A stretch of DNA of 64,000 bases from Candidatus Syntropharchaeum butanivorans (GCA_001766825.1 LYOR01000005.1:1-64000); one strand, 5' to 3'; shown: positions 45,678-55,075, counted from the first letter of the stretch. A program made the numbers and translations. The notes: generated by a model from the letters alone, not told the origin.

Positions 45678-46829
45678 ATGCGAATTGCATTATTCAGCTG
45701 GGAATCACTCCACTCAATAAAGGTAGGGGGCATGGGGGTCCACGTCTCAAAGCTTGCAGAGGCACTCGCCCGGTGTGGGAACGAGGCTCACCTCTTCACA
45801 AGAATAGGGGACGGGCAGCGCAGGTATGAGGAGATCGAGGGGGTGCATTATCACCGCTGCCCCTTCGATCTCAATCCAGATTTCGTAGCAGAGATCCGGA
45901 ATATGTGTGGATCGTTCGCATATCATTTCTTCGAGGTTGAGAGAGTGTTTGGAGCGTTTGATGTGATTCATGGCCATGACTGGCTCACAGTCCATGCGCT
46001 TGAGTGGATAAAGCAGGTGAGAGATGTACCTGCTGTTATGACGTTCCACTCAACAGAGTATGGTAGATGTGGGAACAACCTCTATGAGGGAAGATCGAGA
46101 ACGATAAGGGATATCGAGTGGTGGGGTGGGTATATCGCTGATCGGATCATCACGGTCTCTTCTAACCTCAAGAGCGAGATAGAGTGGCTGTTTTCGATCC
46201 CGGATTACAAGGTTGAGGTTGTACCAAATGGAATAGATTCCAGGTGGTTCCGGGTAGATATCGGGAAGGATGAGGCAAAGGGCAGTTATGGGGTGGGTGT
46301 GGATGACCCAACTTGTTTATTTGTCGGGAGGATGAACCATCAGAAAGGCCCTGATCTTCTCGTTGAGGCGATACCTCATCTCGTGCATGAGTTCCCGGAT
46401 GCAAAGTTTCTGTGGGTGGGGGATGGTTACTTAAGGGGCGAGGTTGAGAGGAGGGCGTGGGACCTTGGAGTTCATGATGCCTGCAGGTTCCTTGGTTATG
46501 TGAGTGAGGACGAGCTTCTGAGGGCCTATGCTGCTGCAGATACAGTATGCGTTCCAAGCAGGAACGAACCATTTGGGATCGTAGTCCTTGAGGCATGGTC
46601 GCTCGAGAACCCGGTTGTGGTTACACATAATGGATTCGACTTTGTTGAGCATGGCAGGGATGGTCTCAAGGTTTACTCATGGCCTGACTCTCTCAGATGG
46701 GGGCTCAGGGAGATATTTTCAAACCCTGGTTATGGTGAGCTTATGGGAAGAAATGGAAGACGTAAAGCAGAGGCTTTCTCATGGGATAGGGTCGCAGAAA
46801 AGACGCTGGAGGTATACAGGAGATGCTGA
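45678..46829 (+). CDS. GT4-family glycosyltransferase, probable alpha-glucan synthase (first)
   Basis: This 383-residue GT-B enzyme has the N-terminal nucleotide-sugar glycine loop KVGGMGVHVSKLAEALARCG, the HGHDWLTVHALEW segment near residue 97, and LFVGRMNHQKGPDLLVEAIP in the C-terminal domain. The EX7E motif is NEPFGIVVLEAW. The VGGMGVH and HDWLT elements are those of glycogen/starch-synthase-like GT4/GT5 enzymes. Beside debranching enzyme and GH57 genes it most likely extends an alpha-glucan. Donor sugar is not determinable here. Confidence 0.85.
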   Translation: MRIALFSWESLHSIKVGGMGVHVSKLAEALARCGNEAHLFTRIGDGQRRYEEIEGVHYHRCPFDLNPDFVAEIRNMCGSFAYHFFEVERVFGAFDVIHGHDWLTVHALEWIKQVRDVPAVMTFHSTEYGRCGNNLYEGRSRTIRDIEWWGGYIADRIITVSSNLKSEIEWLFSIPDYKVEVVPNGIDSRWFRVDIGKDEAKGSYGVGVDDPTCLFVGRMNHQKGPDLLVEAIPHLVHEFPDAKFLWVGDGYLRGEVERRAWDLGVHDACRFLGYVSEDELLRAYAAADTVCVPSRNEPFGIVVLEAWSLENPVVVTHNGFDFVEHGRDGLKVYSWPDSLRWGLREIFSNPGYGELMGRNGRRKAEAFSWDRVAEKTLEVYRRC

Positions 46830-46833
46830 ACGT

Positions 46834-48075
46834 ATGAGGCTTGCATACTTTGTCGATGAGTATCCGCCCTTCTTTCGGGGAGGGCTTGGGACATATGCGA
46901 TGGAGATCACCCGGGAGTTTGTCAAGCTCGGGCATGATATATCGGTTTTCTCCAGAAATGTGGACAGGGCCCCGACACGGGATGTATGGGGGGGCGTTGA
47001 GGTTCACAGGCCACTGATCCCACCTTTAAAGGAAGTTACATCCCTGTTTGCCCAGGGTGATGTACGTGAGTGGGATGTGGAGGGGCAGGCGTTCTATGCA
47101 GAGACGATCTATTACAACCTTCTCTCTGCTTCAAAGCTCGTGAATCAGCTTGTCATCCTGGAGAAAAGAAGCTATGATCTTGTCGTGTCTCACGACTGGC
47201 TCGGTGCAATCGGTGGGATCGTTGCATCAAAGGGGATTAAAAGACCCTTTGTCTTCCATTTCCACTCAACAGAGGGAGGTAGAACCGGAGATGGCTCTTC
47301 CACGATCAAAGAGATCGAACGGCTTGCATCCCAGAAGGCCGACATGATCGTCACGGTGAGCTATGCGATGCGAAGTGAGCTTGTGAAGCTCGGGGTGGAT
47401 GAAGAGAAGATCAGGGTTGTGTATAACGGGGTTGATCCTGAGAAATACAACCAGAGTCGGCTTAAGGAGGAGGACATACTCAAACTTCGGGAGAGGCTCG
47501 GGATTGGGGAGAATGAGCTTATGATCCTCTTTATAGGGAGGTTGAGCTGGGTTAAAGGGGCTGATACCCTCCTTCAGGCAATGCCCCTCATCCTGAGGGA
47601 AGTCCCGGAGGCTAAGCTTGTGATACTTGGTAGGGGGGAGCAGGAGGGGCTTTTGAAGGGGATGGCATCAAACCTCGGGGTCGAGGATCGAGTCATTTTT
47701 GAGTTCCAGTATGTGGGAGAGGAGGAGCGAATTCTTCACTACGCGGCAAGTGATCTGGTCGTTCTCCCATCGAAGTATGAGCCATTCGGGATTGTATGCA
47801 CCGAGGCGATGAGCGTTGGAAAGCCGGTCGTTGTTGGAGCAAAGGGGACCTCAGGCTTCAGGGAGCAGGTTATACCCTATGGAGAGGAGATTACAGGATT
47901 TCACATAGACCCCTATGATCCCCACGATATCGCAAAGTTTGTTGTTGAGATTCTCAAAAACGATGAACTAAGGGAGAAGATGGGTAAAAATGGAAGAGAA
48001 AGGGTTCTTGAGATGTTTACATGGGAAAGAATCGCAAAAGAGACGATAAAAGTCTATGAGGAGGTTCTTGGATGA
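46834..48075 (+). CDS. GT4-family glycosyltransferase, probable alpha-glucan synthase (second)
   Basis: The start is ATG at 46834, giving 413 residues; longer forms read back into the first glycosyltransferase gene. It has YPPFFRGGLGTYAMEITREF, VSHDWLGAIGG near residue 120, FIGRLSWVKGADTLLQAMPL and the EX7E motif YEPFGIVCTEAM. The domain order equals the first enzyme, so the two may act together or on successive steps. Its last 23 codons (from 48007) are part of the 287-bp unit duplicated downstream. It overlaps the next gene as ATGA. Confidence 0.85.
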   Translation: MRLAYFVDEYPPFFRGGLGTYAMEITREFVKLGHDISVFSRNVDRAPTRDVWGGVEVHRPLIPPLKEVTSLFAQGDVREWDVEGQAFYAETIYYNLLSASKLVNQLVILEKRSYDLVVSHDWLGAIGGIVASKGIKRPFVFHFHSTEGGRTGDGSSTIKEIERLASQKADMIVTVSYAMRSELVKLGVDEEKIRVVYNGVDPEKYNQSRLKEEDILKLRERLGIGENELMILFIGRLSWVKGADTLLQAMPLILREVPEAKLVILGRGEQEGLLKGMASNLGVEDRVIFEFQYVGEEERILHYAASDLVVLPSKYEPFGIVCTEAMSVGKPVVVGAKGTSGFREQVIPYGEEITGFHIDPYDPHDIAKFVVEILKNDELREKMGKNGRERVLEMFTWERIAKETIKVYEEVLG

Positions 48076-48293
48076 AGATGATTGTTGTGAAAGGCAGGAT
48101 TGAGGACGACATCCTGGAGCGGATCGCGATCCGGCTTGGTATGTTTGTCGATGGATTCAGGGAGGTTACAGCCACCCACTCATCCACGAACGTCGTGGTT
48201 GAAGGAGATCTCTGGAGCGCACTCAGGATCCTGATTGAGGAGGGGTGTGAGGTCGAGGCGATACACGTCTGGGATAACGGGGGAATGAAGACG
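48007..48293 (+). repeat. 287-bp tandem duplication, unit 1
   Basis: Covers the last 23 codons of the second glycosyltransferase and most of the first small gene. The next unit starts at 48294, exactly 287 bp later. The ATGA junction, KGRI(D/E), FREVTATHSSTNVVVE and AIHVW blocks recur at that spacing. Confidence 0.9.
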
Positions 48294-48362
48294 CTTGAGA
48301 TGTTTACATGTGAGCAACTTGGGAAGGAGACGATAAAATTTGATGGGGAGGTTGCAGGATGA
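48072..48362 (+). CDS. Small hypothetical protein of the alpha-glucan cluster, copy 1
   Basis: This 96-residue protein has a core of about 65 residues: MKMIVVKGRIEDDILERIAI, GFREVTATHSSTNVVVEGDL and EEGCEVEAIHVW. I do not recognise the family. Residues 73-96 (TLEMFTCEQLGKETIKFDGE and onward) closely mirror the C-terminus of the upstream glycosyltransferase (VLEMFTWERIAKETIKVYEE). They were gained by the tandem duplication. The gene starts and ends with ATGA overlaps. The neighbourhood suggests a partner or regulator of glucan synthesis. Confidence 0.7.
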   Translation: MKMIVVKGRIEDDILERIAIRLGMFVDGFREVTATHSSTNVVVEGDLWSALRILIEEGCEVEAIHVWDNGGMKTLEMFTCEQLGKETIKFDGEVAG

Positions 48363-48580
48363 GAACGATCGTTGTGAAAGGCAGGATTGATGAGGATCTG
48401 ATGGAGCGGCTTGAGAATCGACTCAGGGATCTGATCGAGGGCTTCAGGGAGGTTACAGCCACTCATTCCTCCACAAACGTCGTGGTGGAGGAGGACGTCT
48501 GGGGCGCCTTAAAGGTCCTGACGGAGGAAGGATGTGAGATCGAGGCGATACACGTCTGGGCGAGGAAAGTCTCATCACAT
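48294..48580 (+). repeat. 287-bp tandem duplication, unit 2
   Basis: Second unit, in register with unit 1 without any indel over its length. It begins inside the tail of the first small gene with CTTGAGATGTTTACATG and carries the whole core of the second small gene. Confidence 0.9.
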
Positions 48581-48592
48581 CTCTCGCTATGA
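48359..48592 (+). CDS. Small hypothetical protein of the alpha-glucan cluster, copy 2
   Basis: This 77-residue paralogue of the preceding protein shares MRTIVVKGRIDEDLMERLEN, GFREVTATHSSTNVVVEEDV and EIEAIHVW, then ends with an unrelated ARKVSSHLSL tail. It probably represents the original C-terminus, since it has no glycosyltransferase-like extension. Its stop overlaps the GH57 start as ATGA. Function unknown. Confidence 0.7.
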   Translation: MRTIVVKGRIDEDLMERLENRLRDLIEGFREVTATHSSTNVVVEEDVWGALKVLTEEGCEIEAIHVWARKVSSHLSL

Positions 48593-49788
48593 CGGATATA
48601 TGCCTGATTTTCGAGCTTCATCAGCCATTCAGACTTAGAAAGGATTTTTTCTGGGGAAAAAGGCTTTTCAAAGGGGGAGATAATCTATTTGAGCACTACT
48701 TTGATATTGATCTTGATCGGAAGATCTTCCAGAAGGTTTCGGCAAAATGCTATCATCCGGCGAATGAGGCCATACTTGAGCTCATCGATAACTTTGACGG
48801 GGAGTTTAAGGTGGCGTACAGCATCTCAGGGGTCTTTGTTGAACAGTGCAGGCTCTTTGACGAGGATCTTATTGAGAGCTTCAGATCCCTTACTGGCACA
48901 GGGGCTGTTGAGTTACTTGATCAGACCTACTATCACTCACTCTCAGGCCTGTATGAGGATGAGGATGAGTTCATTGATCAGGTCAGGATGCATCAGGGAT
49001 TGATGAAGGATCTATTCAAAAGTACACCGGAGGTATTTGAGAATACAGAGCTCATCTACAACGAAAGGATCGCGAAGCTGGCAGAAAAGCTCGGGTATCG
49101 TGGGATAGTAGCAGAGGGAGCAGATAGAGTTCTTAAAGGGAGATCACCAAACCACATATATATTCCCCAGAATGGAAATATAAGGGTTATACTCAGAAAC
49201 TACAGGCTTACAGACGATATAGGCTTCAGGTTCTCATCCCGGAACTGGGAGGAGTATCCACTTACAGCAGATAAGTACGCGTCATGGCTTGCTGCAACCC
49301 CCGGGGATTGTATCACAATTTTTCCAGACTATGAGACCTTTGGTGAGCACCACTGGAGAGATACAGGAATATTCGAGTTTTTGAGAGCGCTTCCAGAGGA
49401 GGTCTTAAAGTGGGAACAGATGGGTTTTGTCACGCCCTCTGAGGCTATAAAGAAGCACGAACCTGCAGGAAGGCTTGAAGTCGGTCTCTGGGATACAACG
49501 TCCTGGGCTGATATCGAGCGGACAACTTCATCATGGATCGGAAACACGATGCAGTGGGCGTGTTACAGCTACCATAAAGATCTCAAGGGGCTTGTAAGAG
49601 GTGAGAAGAGGAAAATATGGCGGTATCTTGGAGAGAGTGATCATCTCTACTACATGTTTATGCAGGGTGGGAGTGCAGGAGAGGTTCACAACTACTTTTC
49701 ACACTTTGCATCACCCTACGATGCATTCATCACCTACTTCTCGGCGCTTCTTGATCTCGGGGCAAGGGTTGAGGGGGTGATTGAATAG
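48589..49788 (+). CDS. GH57-family alpha-amylase
   Basis: This 399-residue protein begins with CLIFELHQPFRLRKDFF, the GH57 motif 1 (HQP). The nucleophile region is ENTELIYNERIAKL (Glu near residue 145), and the acid region is FPDYETFGEHHWRDTGIFEF (Asp near 246). The C-terminal helical domain with DTTSWADIERTTSSWIGNTM is present. It would cut alpha-1,4 bonds in the stored glucan. It is translationally coupled to the small duplicated gene and ends the operon core. Confidence 0.93.
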   Translation: MTDICLIFELHQPFRLRKDFFWGKRLFKGGDNLFEHYFDIDLDRKIFQKVSAKCYHPANEAILELIDNFDGEFKVAYSISGVFVEQCRLFDEDLIESFRSLTGTGAVELLDQTYYHSLSGLYEDEDEFIDQVRMHQGLMKDLFKSTPEVFENTELIYNERIAKLAEKLGYRGIVAEGADRVLKGRSPNHIYIPQNGNIRVILRNYRLTDDIGFRFSSRNWEEYPLTADKYASWLAATPGDCITIFPDYETFGEHHWRDTGIFEFLRALPEEVLKWEQMGFVTPSEAIKKHEPAGRLEVGLWDTTSWADIERTTSSWIGNTMQWACYSYHKDLKGLVRGEKRKIWRYLGESDHLYYMFMQGGSAGEVHNYFSHFASPYDAFITYFSALLDLGARVEGVIE

Positions 49789-49994
49789 AAGAGAGGATAG
49801 GAATAACTGCAGGGAAGGTCTGGCATCTGTTGAGTGAGAGGGGAGAACTTGCCCTCACAAATATTGTGAAAGAGATCGATGAGCCTCCCTCCATGGTGTA
49901 TATGGCGATAGGGTGGCTTGCAAGAGAGGGGAAGCTTGAGTTCATGGCAAGCAGGAGGGGGAGGGGGCAGAGGGTGGTATTGAAGGGGTGGTAA
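49785..49994 (+). CDS. Small winged-helix protein (PF10771/DUF2582-like) with no standard start
   Basis: The frame opens at 49785 after a stop and gives about 69 residues: ERIGITAGKVWHLLSERGEL, then LTNIVKEIDEPPSMVYMAIG and WLAREGKLEFMASRRGRGQR. The IG-TAGKVW and YMALGWLARE pattern is that of the small archaeal winged-helix family. No ATG, GTG or TTG occurs before the conserved part; only ATA codons do. Initiation from a rare codon, readthrough from the GH57 gene or a sequence error could explain it. DNA binding is likely by fold. Confidence 0.6.
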   Translation: MEERIGITAGKVWHLLSERGELALTNIVKEIDEPPSMVYMAIGWLAREGKLEFMASRRGRGQRVVLKGW

Positions 49995-50042
49995 AACCTC
50001 TTCAAAAAAGCTAAATAGGATGAGGTTGCAGGGAACGTTGGT

Positions 50043-50195
50043 ATGTGGAAGTGCAACAGCTGTGGCTCCACCTTTGAGGATGATGTTATACCAAAGAAGG
50101 TAGATCTTGGGAACTGTACGCTTAACCTGTGCTACGACTGCTCAAGGCGGATGGACTACCTTCTCGGGGATGATAAGGTGGTAAACAAGTTCTGA
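50043..50195 (+). CDS. Small zinc-ribbon protein
   Basis: This 50-residue protein starts with ATG at 50043 (WKCNSCGSTFEDDVIPKKVD) and ends ...CYDCSRRMDYLLGDDKVVNKF. The CxxC...CxxC pairs form a likely zinc ribbon. It follows the winged-helix gene by 48 bp and ends 4 bp from the convergent ilvD stop. The function is unknown. Confidence 0.65.
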   Translation: MWKCNSCGSTFEDDVIPKKVDLGNCTLNLCYDCSRRMDYLLGDDKVVNKF

Positions 50196-50199
50196 GGCA

Positions 50200-51822
50200 T
50201 CATCTCGCATATCTTAAGAGCGCACCTTTTTTGACCTTTGGCTCAGGTGGCCGCCACCTCTCTCTTCGCTCAGAAAGCACACTCTCATCAACCTCAAGAT
50301 CAACCCTCCGCCTGGGGATGTCGATACTGATCAGATCTCCATCATTAACGAGCGCGATTGGCCCGCCCTCTGCTGCTTCAGGCATCACATGCCCGATGCA
50401 TGGACCCCGGGTTGCACCTGAGAACCTGCCATCTGTTATCAGGGCCACATGCTCAAGCCCCATCCCGGTAATCGCGGCGGTTGGACCGAGCATCTCACGC
50501 ATACCAGGCCCACCTTTCATCCCCTCATACCTTATCACGATCACATCCCCGTCCTCAATCCTGCCGCTGTAGATAGCCTCTGATGCCTCCTCCTCTGAGT
50601 CAAATACCCTTGCAGGACCGGTAGCCCTTAGCATATTCTCTGCTACCGCTGACTGCTTTACGACAGATCCACCTGGTGCAAGGCTTCCTTTCAAAATCGC
50701 AATACCCCCCTCAGGGTGGTATGGATCTGATATGGGACGGATCACATCACGTCTTCTCACCGCCGCATCCTTTATGACATCCCGCAGCCTCATACCAGAG
50801 GCGGTTATGGTATCAAGGTTCAGATGATCACGGAGTTCATGCATAAGTGCAGGTATTCCCCCGGCCTCATCAAGATCAACGATCATGTGATCCCCGGCAG
50901 GCGACATCCTGCAGAGGTGGGGGACCTGCCTTGATAGCAGATCAAACCTCTCGATATCAAGATCGATCCCTGCTTCTCGAGCTATTGCCATCAGGTGTAG
51001 AACCGAGTTCGTCGAACCACCGAGTGCAAGGTCGACCATAATCGCGTTATCGATCGATGCAGGTGTTATGATCTTGTCAGGGGTTATATCCTTCTCAAGA
51101 AGCTCAACAACCTTTCTTCCTGTCATCCTTGCGATTGCACGCTTTCTCCCGGAGACCGCGGGGACGGTTGCAGAGCCCGGGAGTGAGATACCCATCGCCT
51201 CGGTGAGGCACTGCATCGTGTTTGCCGTGAACATCCCTGCACACGATCCGGCACCGGGGCATGAAAACCTCTCAAGCTCATCTATCACATCATGCTCGAC
51301 CCTTCCAATCTTTGCAGGTGCAACAGCCTCAAATACATCTGAAAGATCACACTCTTCTCCTTGAAAAACTCCGGGAAGCATTGCACCACCTGTCAGCATG
51401 ATCGCAGGGATGTTACACCTTGCAATCGCCATCAACATCCCCGGGACGATCTTATCACACGATGCGATCCCGACAACGGCATCAAAACCATGTGCGTTCA
51501 GCATAAGCTCGATCGAGTCTGCTATAAGGTCTCTTGATGGTAGAGATGACTTCATACCCTCATGTGACATCGCGATCCCGTCACATATCCCGATCGTGTT
51601 GAACTCAAGTGGGACACCTCCTGCTTCTCTTACACCCTCTTTCACAAACTTCGCGAGCTCATTCAGGTGAATATGCCCTGGAACAATCTCATTGTAAGAG
51701 TTTGCAATTGCAACCAGTGGTTTTTTAAAATCATCTTCATCAAGTCCAATCGCCCTGAATAATGCCCTGTGTGGAGCTCTCTCAACACCAGATAATACAC
51801 GGTCACTTCTCCTCTTATCCAT
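50200..51822 (-). CDS. ilvD: Dihydroxy-acid dehydratase
   Basis: This 540-residue protein, read from the ATG at 51822 (AGAGGTG upstream), performs the third common step of valine/isoleucine synthesis. It shows [40 protein letters not shown], the [20 protein letters not shown] cysteine motif and [20 protein letters not shown]. The iron-sulfur-binding cysteines are present. It stands alone, divergent from the L3 operon. Confidence 0.96.
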   Translation of the reverse strand: MDKRRSDRVLSGVERAPHRALFRAIGLDEDDFKKPLVAIANSYNEIVPGHIHLNELAKFVKEGVREAGGVPLEFNTIGICDGIAMSHEGMKSSLPSRDLIADSIELMLNAHGFDAVVGIASCDKIVPGMLMAIARCNIPAIMLTGGAMLPGVFQGEECDLSDVFEAVAPAKIGRVEHDVIDELERFSCPGAGSCAGMFTANTMQCLTEAMGISLPGSATVPAVSGRKRAIARMTGRKVVELLEKDITPDKIITPASIDNAIMVDLALGGSTNSVLHLMAIAREAGIDLDIERFDLLSRQVPHLCRMSPAGDHMIVDLDEAGGIPALMHELRDHLNLDTITASGMRLRDVIKDAAVRRRDVIRPISDPYHPEGGIAILKGSLAPGGSVVKQSAVAENMLRATGPARVFDSEEEASEAIYSGRIEDGDVIVIRYEGMKGGPGMREMLGPTAAITGMGLEHVALITDGRFSGATRGPCIGHVMPEAAEGGPIALVNDGDLISIDIPRRRVDLEVDESVLSERRERWRPPEPKVKKGALLRYAR

Positions 51823-51857
51823 CGCAAACACCTCTCTAACCTATAAGTGGATGTGAG

Positions 51858-51872
51858 ATAAATCTTATCGGT
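51858..51872 (-). promoter_or_regulatory. TATA box of ilvD
   Basis: GATAAGATTTATCTC on the minus strand lies about 36-50 bp before the ilvD ATG. It is nearly palindromic itself (GATAA...TTATC), so it may also be an operator. Confidence 0.45.
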
Positions 51873-51884
51873 GGAAAGGGAAAA

Positions 51885-51897
51885 ACTTTATATTTGG
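51885..51897 (+). promoter_or_regulatory. TATA box of the L3 ribosomal operon
   Basis: ACTTTATATTTGG lies 55-67 bp before the L3 ATG, giving a leader of roughly 30 nt. It lies back to back with the ilvD promoter. No ribosomal-leader structure can be verified by eye. Confidence 0.5.
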
Positions 51898-51951
51898 TCT
51901 CAAAGTTGAGTGATTTACACAGTGAGCTAATCGTCTATCGGGGAAGGATAA

Positions 51952-52920
51952 ATGGCGAAGAGACATCGACCAAGGCGTGGATCTCTGGCATTCAGTCCAC
52001 GCAAGCGAGCAAGGAGCCAGATTCCGCATATCAGAACGAAAACGATTGTGGGTGGGGAAAAATCCCCGATCGTAGAGTTTAGTGGATACAAGGCCGGGAT
52101 GACCCATCTTATCATGATAGAGGATAATCCAAACGCTCCAAATGCGGGTATGGAGGTTGCCGTACCTGTCACAGTCATCGAGACCCCTCCAATGAAGCTT
52201 ATAGGTATCCGTGGGTATGGAAAGGGACTCTATGGAAAGCGACCCCTGATGGAGGTCTGGGATGGAAAGGAGGGGCATGATTCGAGGCTTGAGGCCATGG
52301 CTCAGGCGATCGAAGATGGGAGCATCACAGAGCTCAGAGCTATTGCATCTACTCAACCAAGGCTTGTTGGAGGAATTGGGAAGAAAAAACCGGATATTAT
52401 GGAGCAGAGAGTTGACGGAGACCTGAAAGGGGCGTTTGAATATCTCAGATCCAATCTTGGTGGGGAGATCACCGTCTCGAGTATCTTTGAAGAGGGGGAG
52501 ATGGTTGATGTCATCGCGATCACGAAAGGAAAGGGTACACAGGGCCCTGTTAAGCGATGGGGCACGGCGATTCAGGATCGTAAGGCAAGACGCTCAAGCA
52601 AGGGACGGCATATAGGTACACTCGGTCCATGGAACCCACACAGGGTTAGATGGACGGTCCCCCAGCTTGGACAGACCGGGTATCACCAGCGGACTGAGTA
52701 CAACAAACGTGTGCTGAAGCTTGGAAGGAAGGACGAGGATATCAACCCGAAAGGCGGTTTCCCCCATTATGGGCTGGTCAGAAATGATTATATCATCCTG
52801 AAGGGCAGCGTGCCAGGGCCCAGAAAACGACTGATAAGGATAAGGCATGCCATAAGGCCCACGAAGGTCCTGAAAGGTGCACCTCAGATAACCTATATAA
52901 GCAAGGAGTCGAAGCAGTAA
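51952..52920 (+). CDS. rpl3: Ribosomal protein L3
   Basis: This 322-residue protein has the archaeal L3 pattern: MAKRHRPRRGSLAFSPRKRA, GYKAGMTHLIMIEDNPNAPN, GTQGPVKRWGTAIQDRKARR and PWNPHRVRWTVPQLGQTGYH. It binds near the peptidyl transferase centre and begins the S10-type operon. Its stop overlaps the L4 start (TAATG). Confidence 0.97.
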   Translation: MAKRHRPRRGSLAFSPRKRARSQIPHIRTKTIVGGEKSPIVEFSGYKAGMTHLIMIEDNPNAPNAGMEVAVPVTVIETPPMKLIGIRGYGKGLYGKRPLMEVWDGKEGHDSRLEAMAQAIEDGSITELRAIASTQPRLVGGIGKKKPDIMEQRVDGDLKGAFEYLRSNLGGEITVSSIFEEGEMVDVIAITKGKGTQGPVKRWGTAIQDRKARRSSKGRHIGTLGPWNPHRVRWTVPQLGQTGYHQRTEYNKRVLKLGRKDEDINPKGGFPHYGLVRNDYIILKGSVPGPRKRLIRIRHAIRPTKVLKGAPQITYISKESKQ

Positions 52921-53690
52921 TGACCAGAAAAGCGGTAGTATACGATTTGGATGGAAATCCGAGTGGTGAGATAGATTTACCTGACCACTTTGAGGAGGAG
53001 TACAGGCCAGATATCATAAAACGTGCTGTACTGGCATCCCAGGCAAACCGGCTCCAGCCTTATGGTCCAAACAGGTATTCAGGGCTGAGAACATCTGCTG
53101 AAAGCTGGGGTACAGGTAGGGGCGTTTCACGGGTTCCGAGGGTCAAGAATGGACGGCGTGCAATGCTCGTCCCCCAGGCTGTTGGGGGAAGACGGGCGCA
53201 TCCACCCCTGCCTCAGAAGAATCTTAAGGAGAAGGTTAATAGAAAAGAACGGAGAAAAGCCATCAGATCGGCAATCGCAGCCACCGCGCGGGTTGATCTG
53301 GTTACAGCCCGCGGTCACAGGATCAAGAGCTCATTGAAGCTGCCGCTTGTGGCAGATGACAGGCTTGAGTCCCTTGAGAAGACACGGGATGTTGTATCCT
53401 TCCTGAGAGCGATAGATGTATGGGATGATGTGCTCGCCTCCAAGAACAGCAAGAAGGTCAGGCCTGGAAAAGGCAAGAGACGCGGGAGAAGATACAAGTC
53501 AAAGAAGAGCATACTCTTTGTTGTCCGAGAGGATAAAGGGATCGTTAAGGCTGCGAGGAATTTACCCGGTGTTGAGATCACGACGGTCGATCGGTTGAAT
53601 GCGGAGCTTCTTGCCCCCGGTACAAATGCAGGGAGGCTTACGCTCTGGACGAGATCTGCGATCGAGGAGATCAGGGAGAGGTTTCTATGA
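52920..53690 (+). CDS. rpl4: Ribosomal protein L4
   Basis: This 256-residue protein shows the L4e pattern RPDIIKRAVLASQANRLQPY, the loop SWGTGRGVSRVPRVKNGRRA and the VDRLNAELLAPGTNAGRLTL C-terminus. It reaches into the exit tunnel. It overlaps the L23 start by 4 nt. Confidence 0.97.
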   Translation: MTRKAVVYDLDGNPSGEIDLPDHFEEEYRPDIIKRAVLASQANRLQPYGPNRYSGLRTSAESWGTGRGVSRVPRVKNGRRAMLVPQAVGGRRAHPPLPQKNLKEKVNRKERRKAIRSAIAATARVDLVTARGHRIKSSLKLPLVADDRLESLEKTRDVVSFLRAIDVWDDVLASKNSKKVRPGKGKRRGRRYKSKKSILFVVREDKGIVKAARNLPGVEITTVDRLNAELLAPGTNAGRLTLWTRSAIEEIRERFL

Positions 53691-53935
53691 TCCTGAAGCA
53701 TGTGATCATAACTGAGAAATCGAGTGCCGCGATGGAGCAGAGGAACGAACTGCAGTTCATCGTTGATAATCGGGCAACAAAGTCTCAGATCAGGGATGAG
53801 ATCGAGAATCTCTTTGATGTGAGGGTTGTGAGTGTGAGAACAACCATAACACCGAAGGGTGAGAAGAAAGCCTTTGTAACCCTCTCTGATGCAGACTCTG
53901 CTGAAGATGTAATCACGAAGATGGGGGTGCTCTGA
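53687..53935 (+). CDS. rpl23: Ribosomal protein L23
   Basis: This 82-residue protein, [20 protein letters not shown] then [20 protein letters not shown], is the standard archaeal L23 at the exit of the tunnel. It overlaps L4 by 4 nt and L2 by 1 nt. Confidence 0.96.
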   Translation: MILKHVIITEKSSAAMEQRNELQFIVDNRATKSQIRDEIENLFDVRVVSVRTTITPKGEKKAFVTLSDADSAEDVITKMGVL

Positions 53936-54654
53936 TGGGGAAGCGAATCATCTCACAGCGAAGAGGACGGGGGAGGCCTACGTATACCGCACCCTCACAT
54001 AAGTACAGGGACAGGCTCCGGCACGTGAAGGTGGGGGATAAAGGGACGTTGCGAGGCATTGTAATTGATATTCAGCATGATCCTGCAAGGAGTGCTCCGG
54101 TAGGACTTGTCAGGCTTGAAACTGGCGAAAAGAGGTATTTTATCATTCCTGAAGGTGTTTGTGTTGGAGATGAAGTTGCATGGGGTCCAGAAGCCTCGAT
54201 AAGACCTGGAAACACACTACCACTCAAGAACATACCGGAGGGGCTGATGGTCTGTAACATCGAGTCAAGACCGGGTGATGGGGGTAAGTTTGTGAGATCC
54301 TCCGGGACATCTGCGACGATCGTTGCCCATGAGATGGATAAGGGGAGAACGATGGTAAAACTCCCAAGTGGATCGCTGAAGTGGCTTTCTGCATGGTGTA
54401 TGGCAACGATTGGGGTTGTGGCAGGGGGTGGGAGGCCTGATAAGCCTTTTGTCAAGGCAGGTAAAAAGTATCACAAGATGAAGAGTCGGGCCACGAAGTA
54501 TCCGAGGACGAGTGCAGTCGCGATGAACCCTGTGGATCACCCATTTGGAGGTGGCGCTCAGCAGCACACAGGAAAGTCAAAGACCGTCGCGAGGGGTACA
54601 CCACCTGGTCGGAAGGTTGGAAGTATTGCTGCGCGTAGAACAGGAAAGAGGTGA
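53935..54654 (+). CDS. rpl2: Ribosomal protein L2
   Basis: This 239-residue protein shows [40 protein letters not shown] and the conserved [17 protein letters not shown] near the C-terminus, which includes the peptidyl transferase-proximal His. Sized as in other archaea. Confidence 0.97.
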   Translation: MGKRIISQRRGRGRPTYTAPSHKYRDRLRHVKVGDKGTLRGIVIDIQHDPARSAPVGLVRLETGEKRYFIIPEGVCVGDEVAWGPEASIRPGNTLPLKNIPEGLMVCNIESRPGDGGKFVRSSGTSATIVAHEMDKGRTMVKLPSGSLKWLSAWCMATIGVVAGGGRPDKPFVKAGKKYHKMKSRATKYPRTSAVAMNPVDHPFGGGAQQHTGKSKTVARGTPPGRKVGSIAARRTGKR

Positions 54655-54658
54655 GATA

Positions 54659-55075
54659 ATGGCAAAGAAGAAGCGAAAGGGAAAGGTAACGAGGAAAAGA
54701 GAGGAGTTCACATATCGCGGTTACACGATTGATAAGTTGAAGAAGATGGACCTCAAGAAGTTTGCAGCACTTCTTCCAGCAAGAGAGCGAAGGACGATTC
54801 TCAGGGGATTTTCTGAGGAGGAACAGAAGCTATTGAGGCGGATAAGAGAGGGGGATAAGACGATAAGGACACATCTCAGGCATATGGTCATTCTCCCCGA
54901 GATGGTAGGCGTGAAGATCGGCATCCACAACGGTAAGACCTTCGAGTACGTCGAGATAAAGCCTGAAATGATCGGGCACAGGCTCGGTGAGTTCGCCCTG
55001 ACCAGGAAGAAGGTGATTCATGGGAGTGCAGGAATAGGTGCAACGAGATCGAGCAAGTATATACCACTCAAGTGA
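54659..55075 (+). CDS. rps19: Ribosomal protein S19
   Basis: This 138-residue protein begins at ATG 54659, after GAGGTGA, rather than at an earlier in-frame ATG inside L2. Segments [40 protein letters not shown] and the [21 protein letters not shown]-terminus match S19 (S15 in eukaryotes). It sits in the 30S head. Confidence 0.96.
   Translation: MAKKKRKGKVTRKREEFTYRGYTIDKLKKMDLKKFAALLPARERRTILRGFSEEEQKLLRRIREGDKTIRTHLRHMVILPEMVGVKIGIHNGKTFEYVEIKPEMIGHRLGEFALTRKKVIHGSAGIGATRSSKYIPLK

Noticed and set aside
46588..46833. N-terminal extension of the second GT4 gene
   Set aside because: The extension reads in another frame of the first GT4 gene, and the family start motif follows the ATG at 46834.
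54545..54658. Upstream start for S19
   Set aside because: It lies within L2 and the sequence before 54659 is not S19-like.
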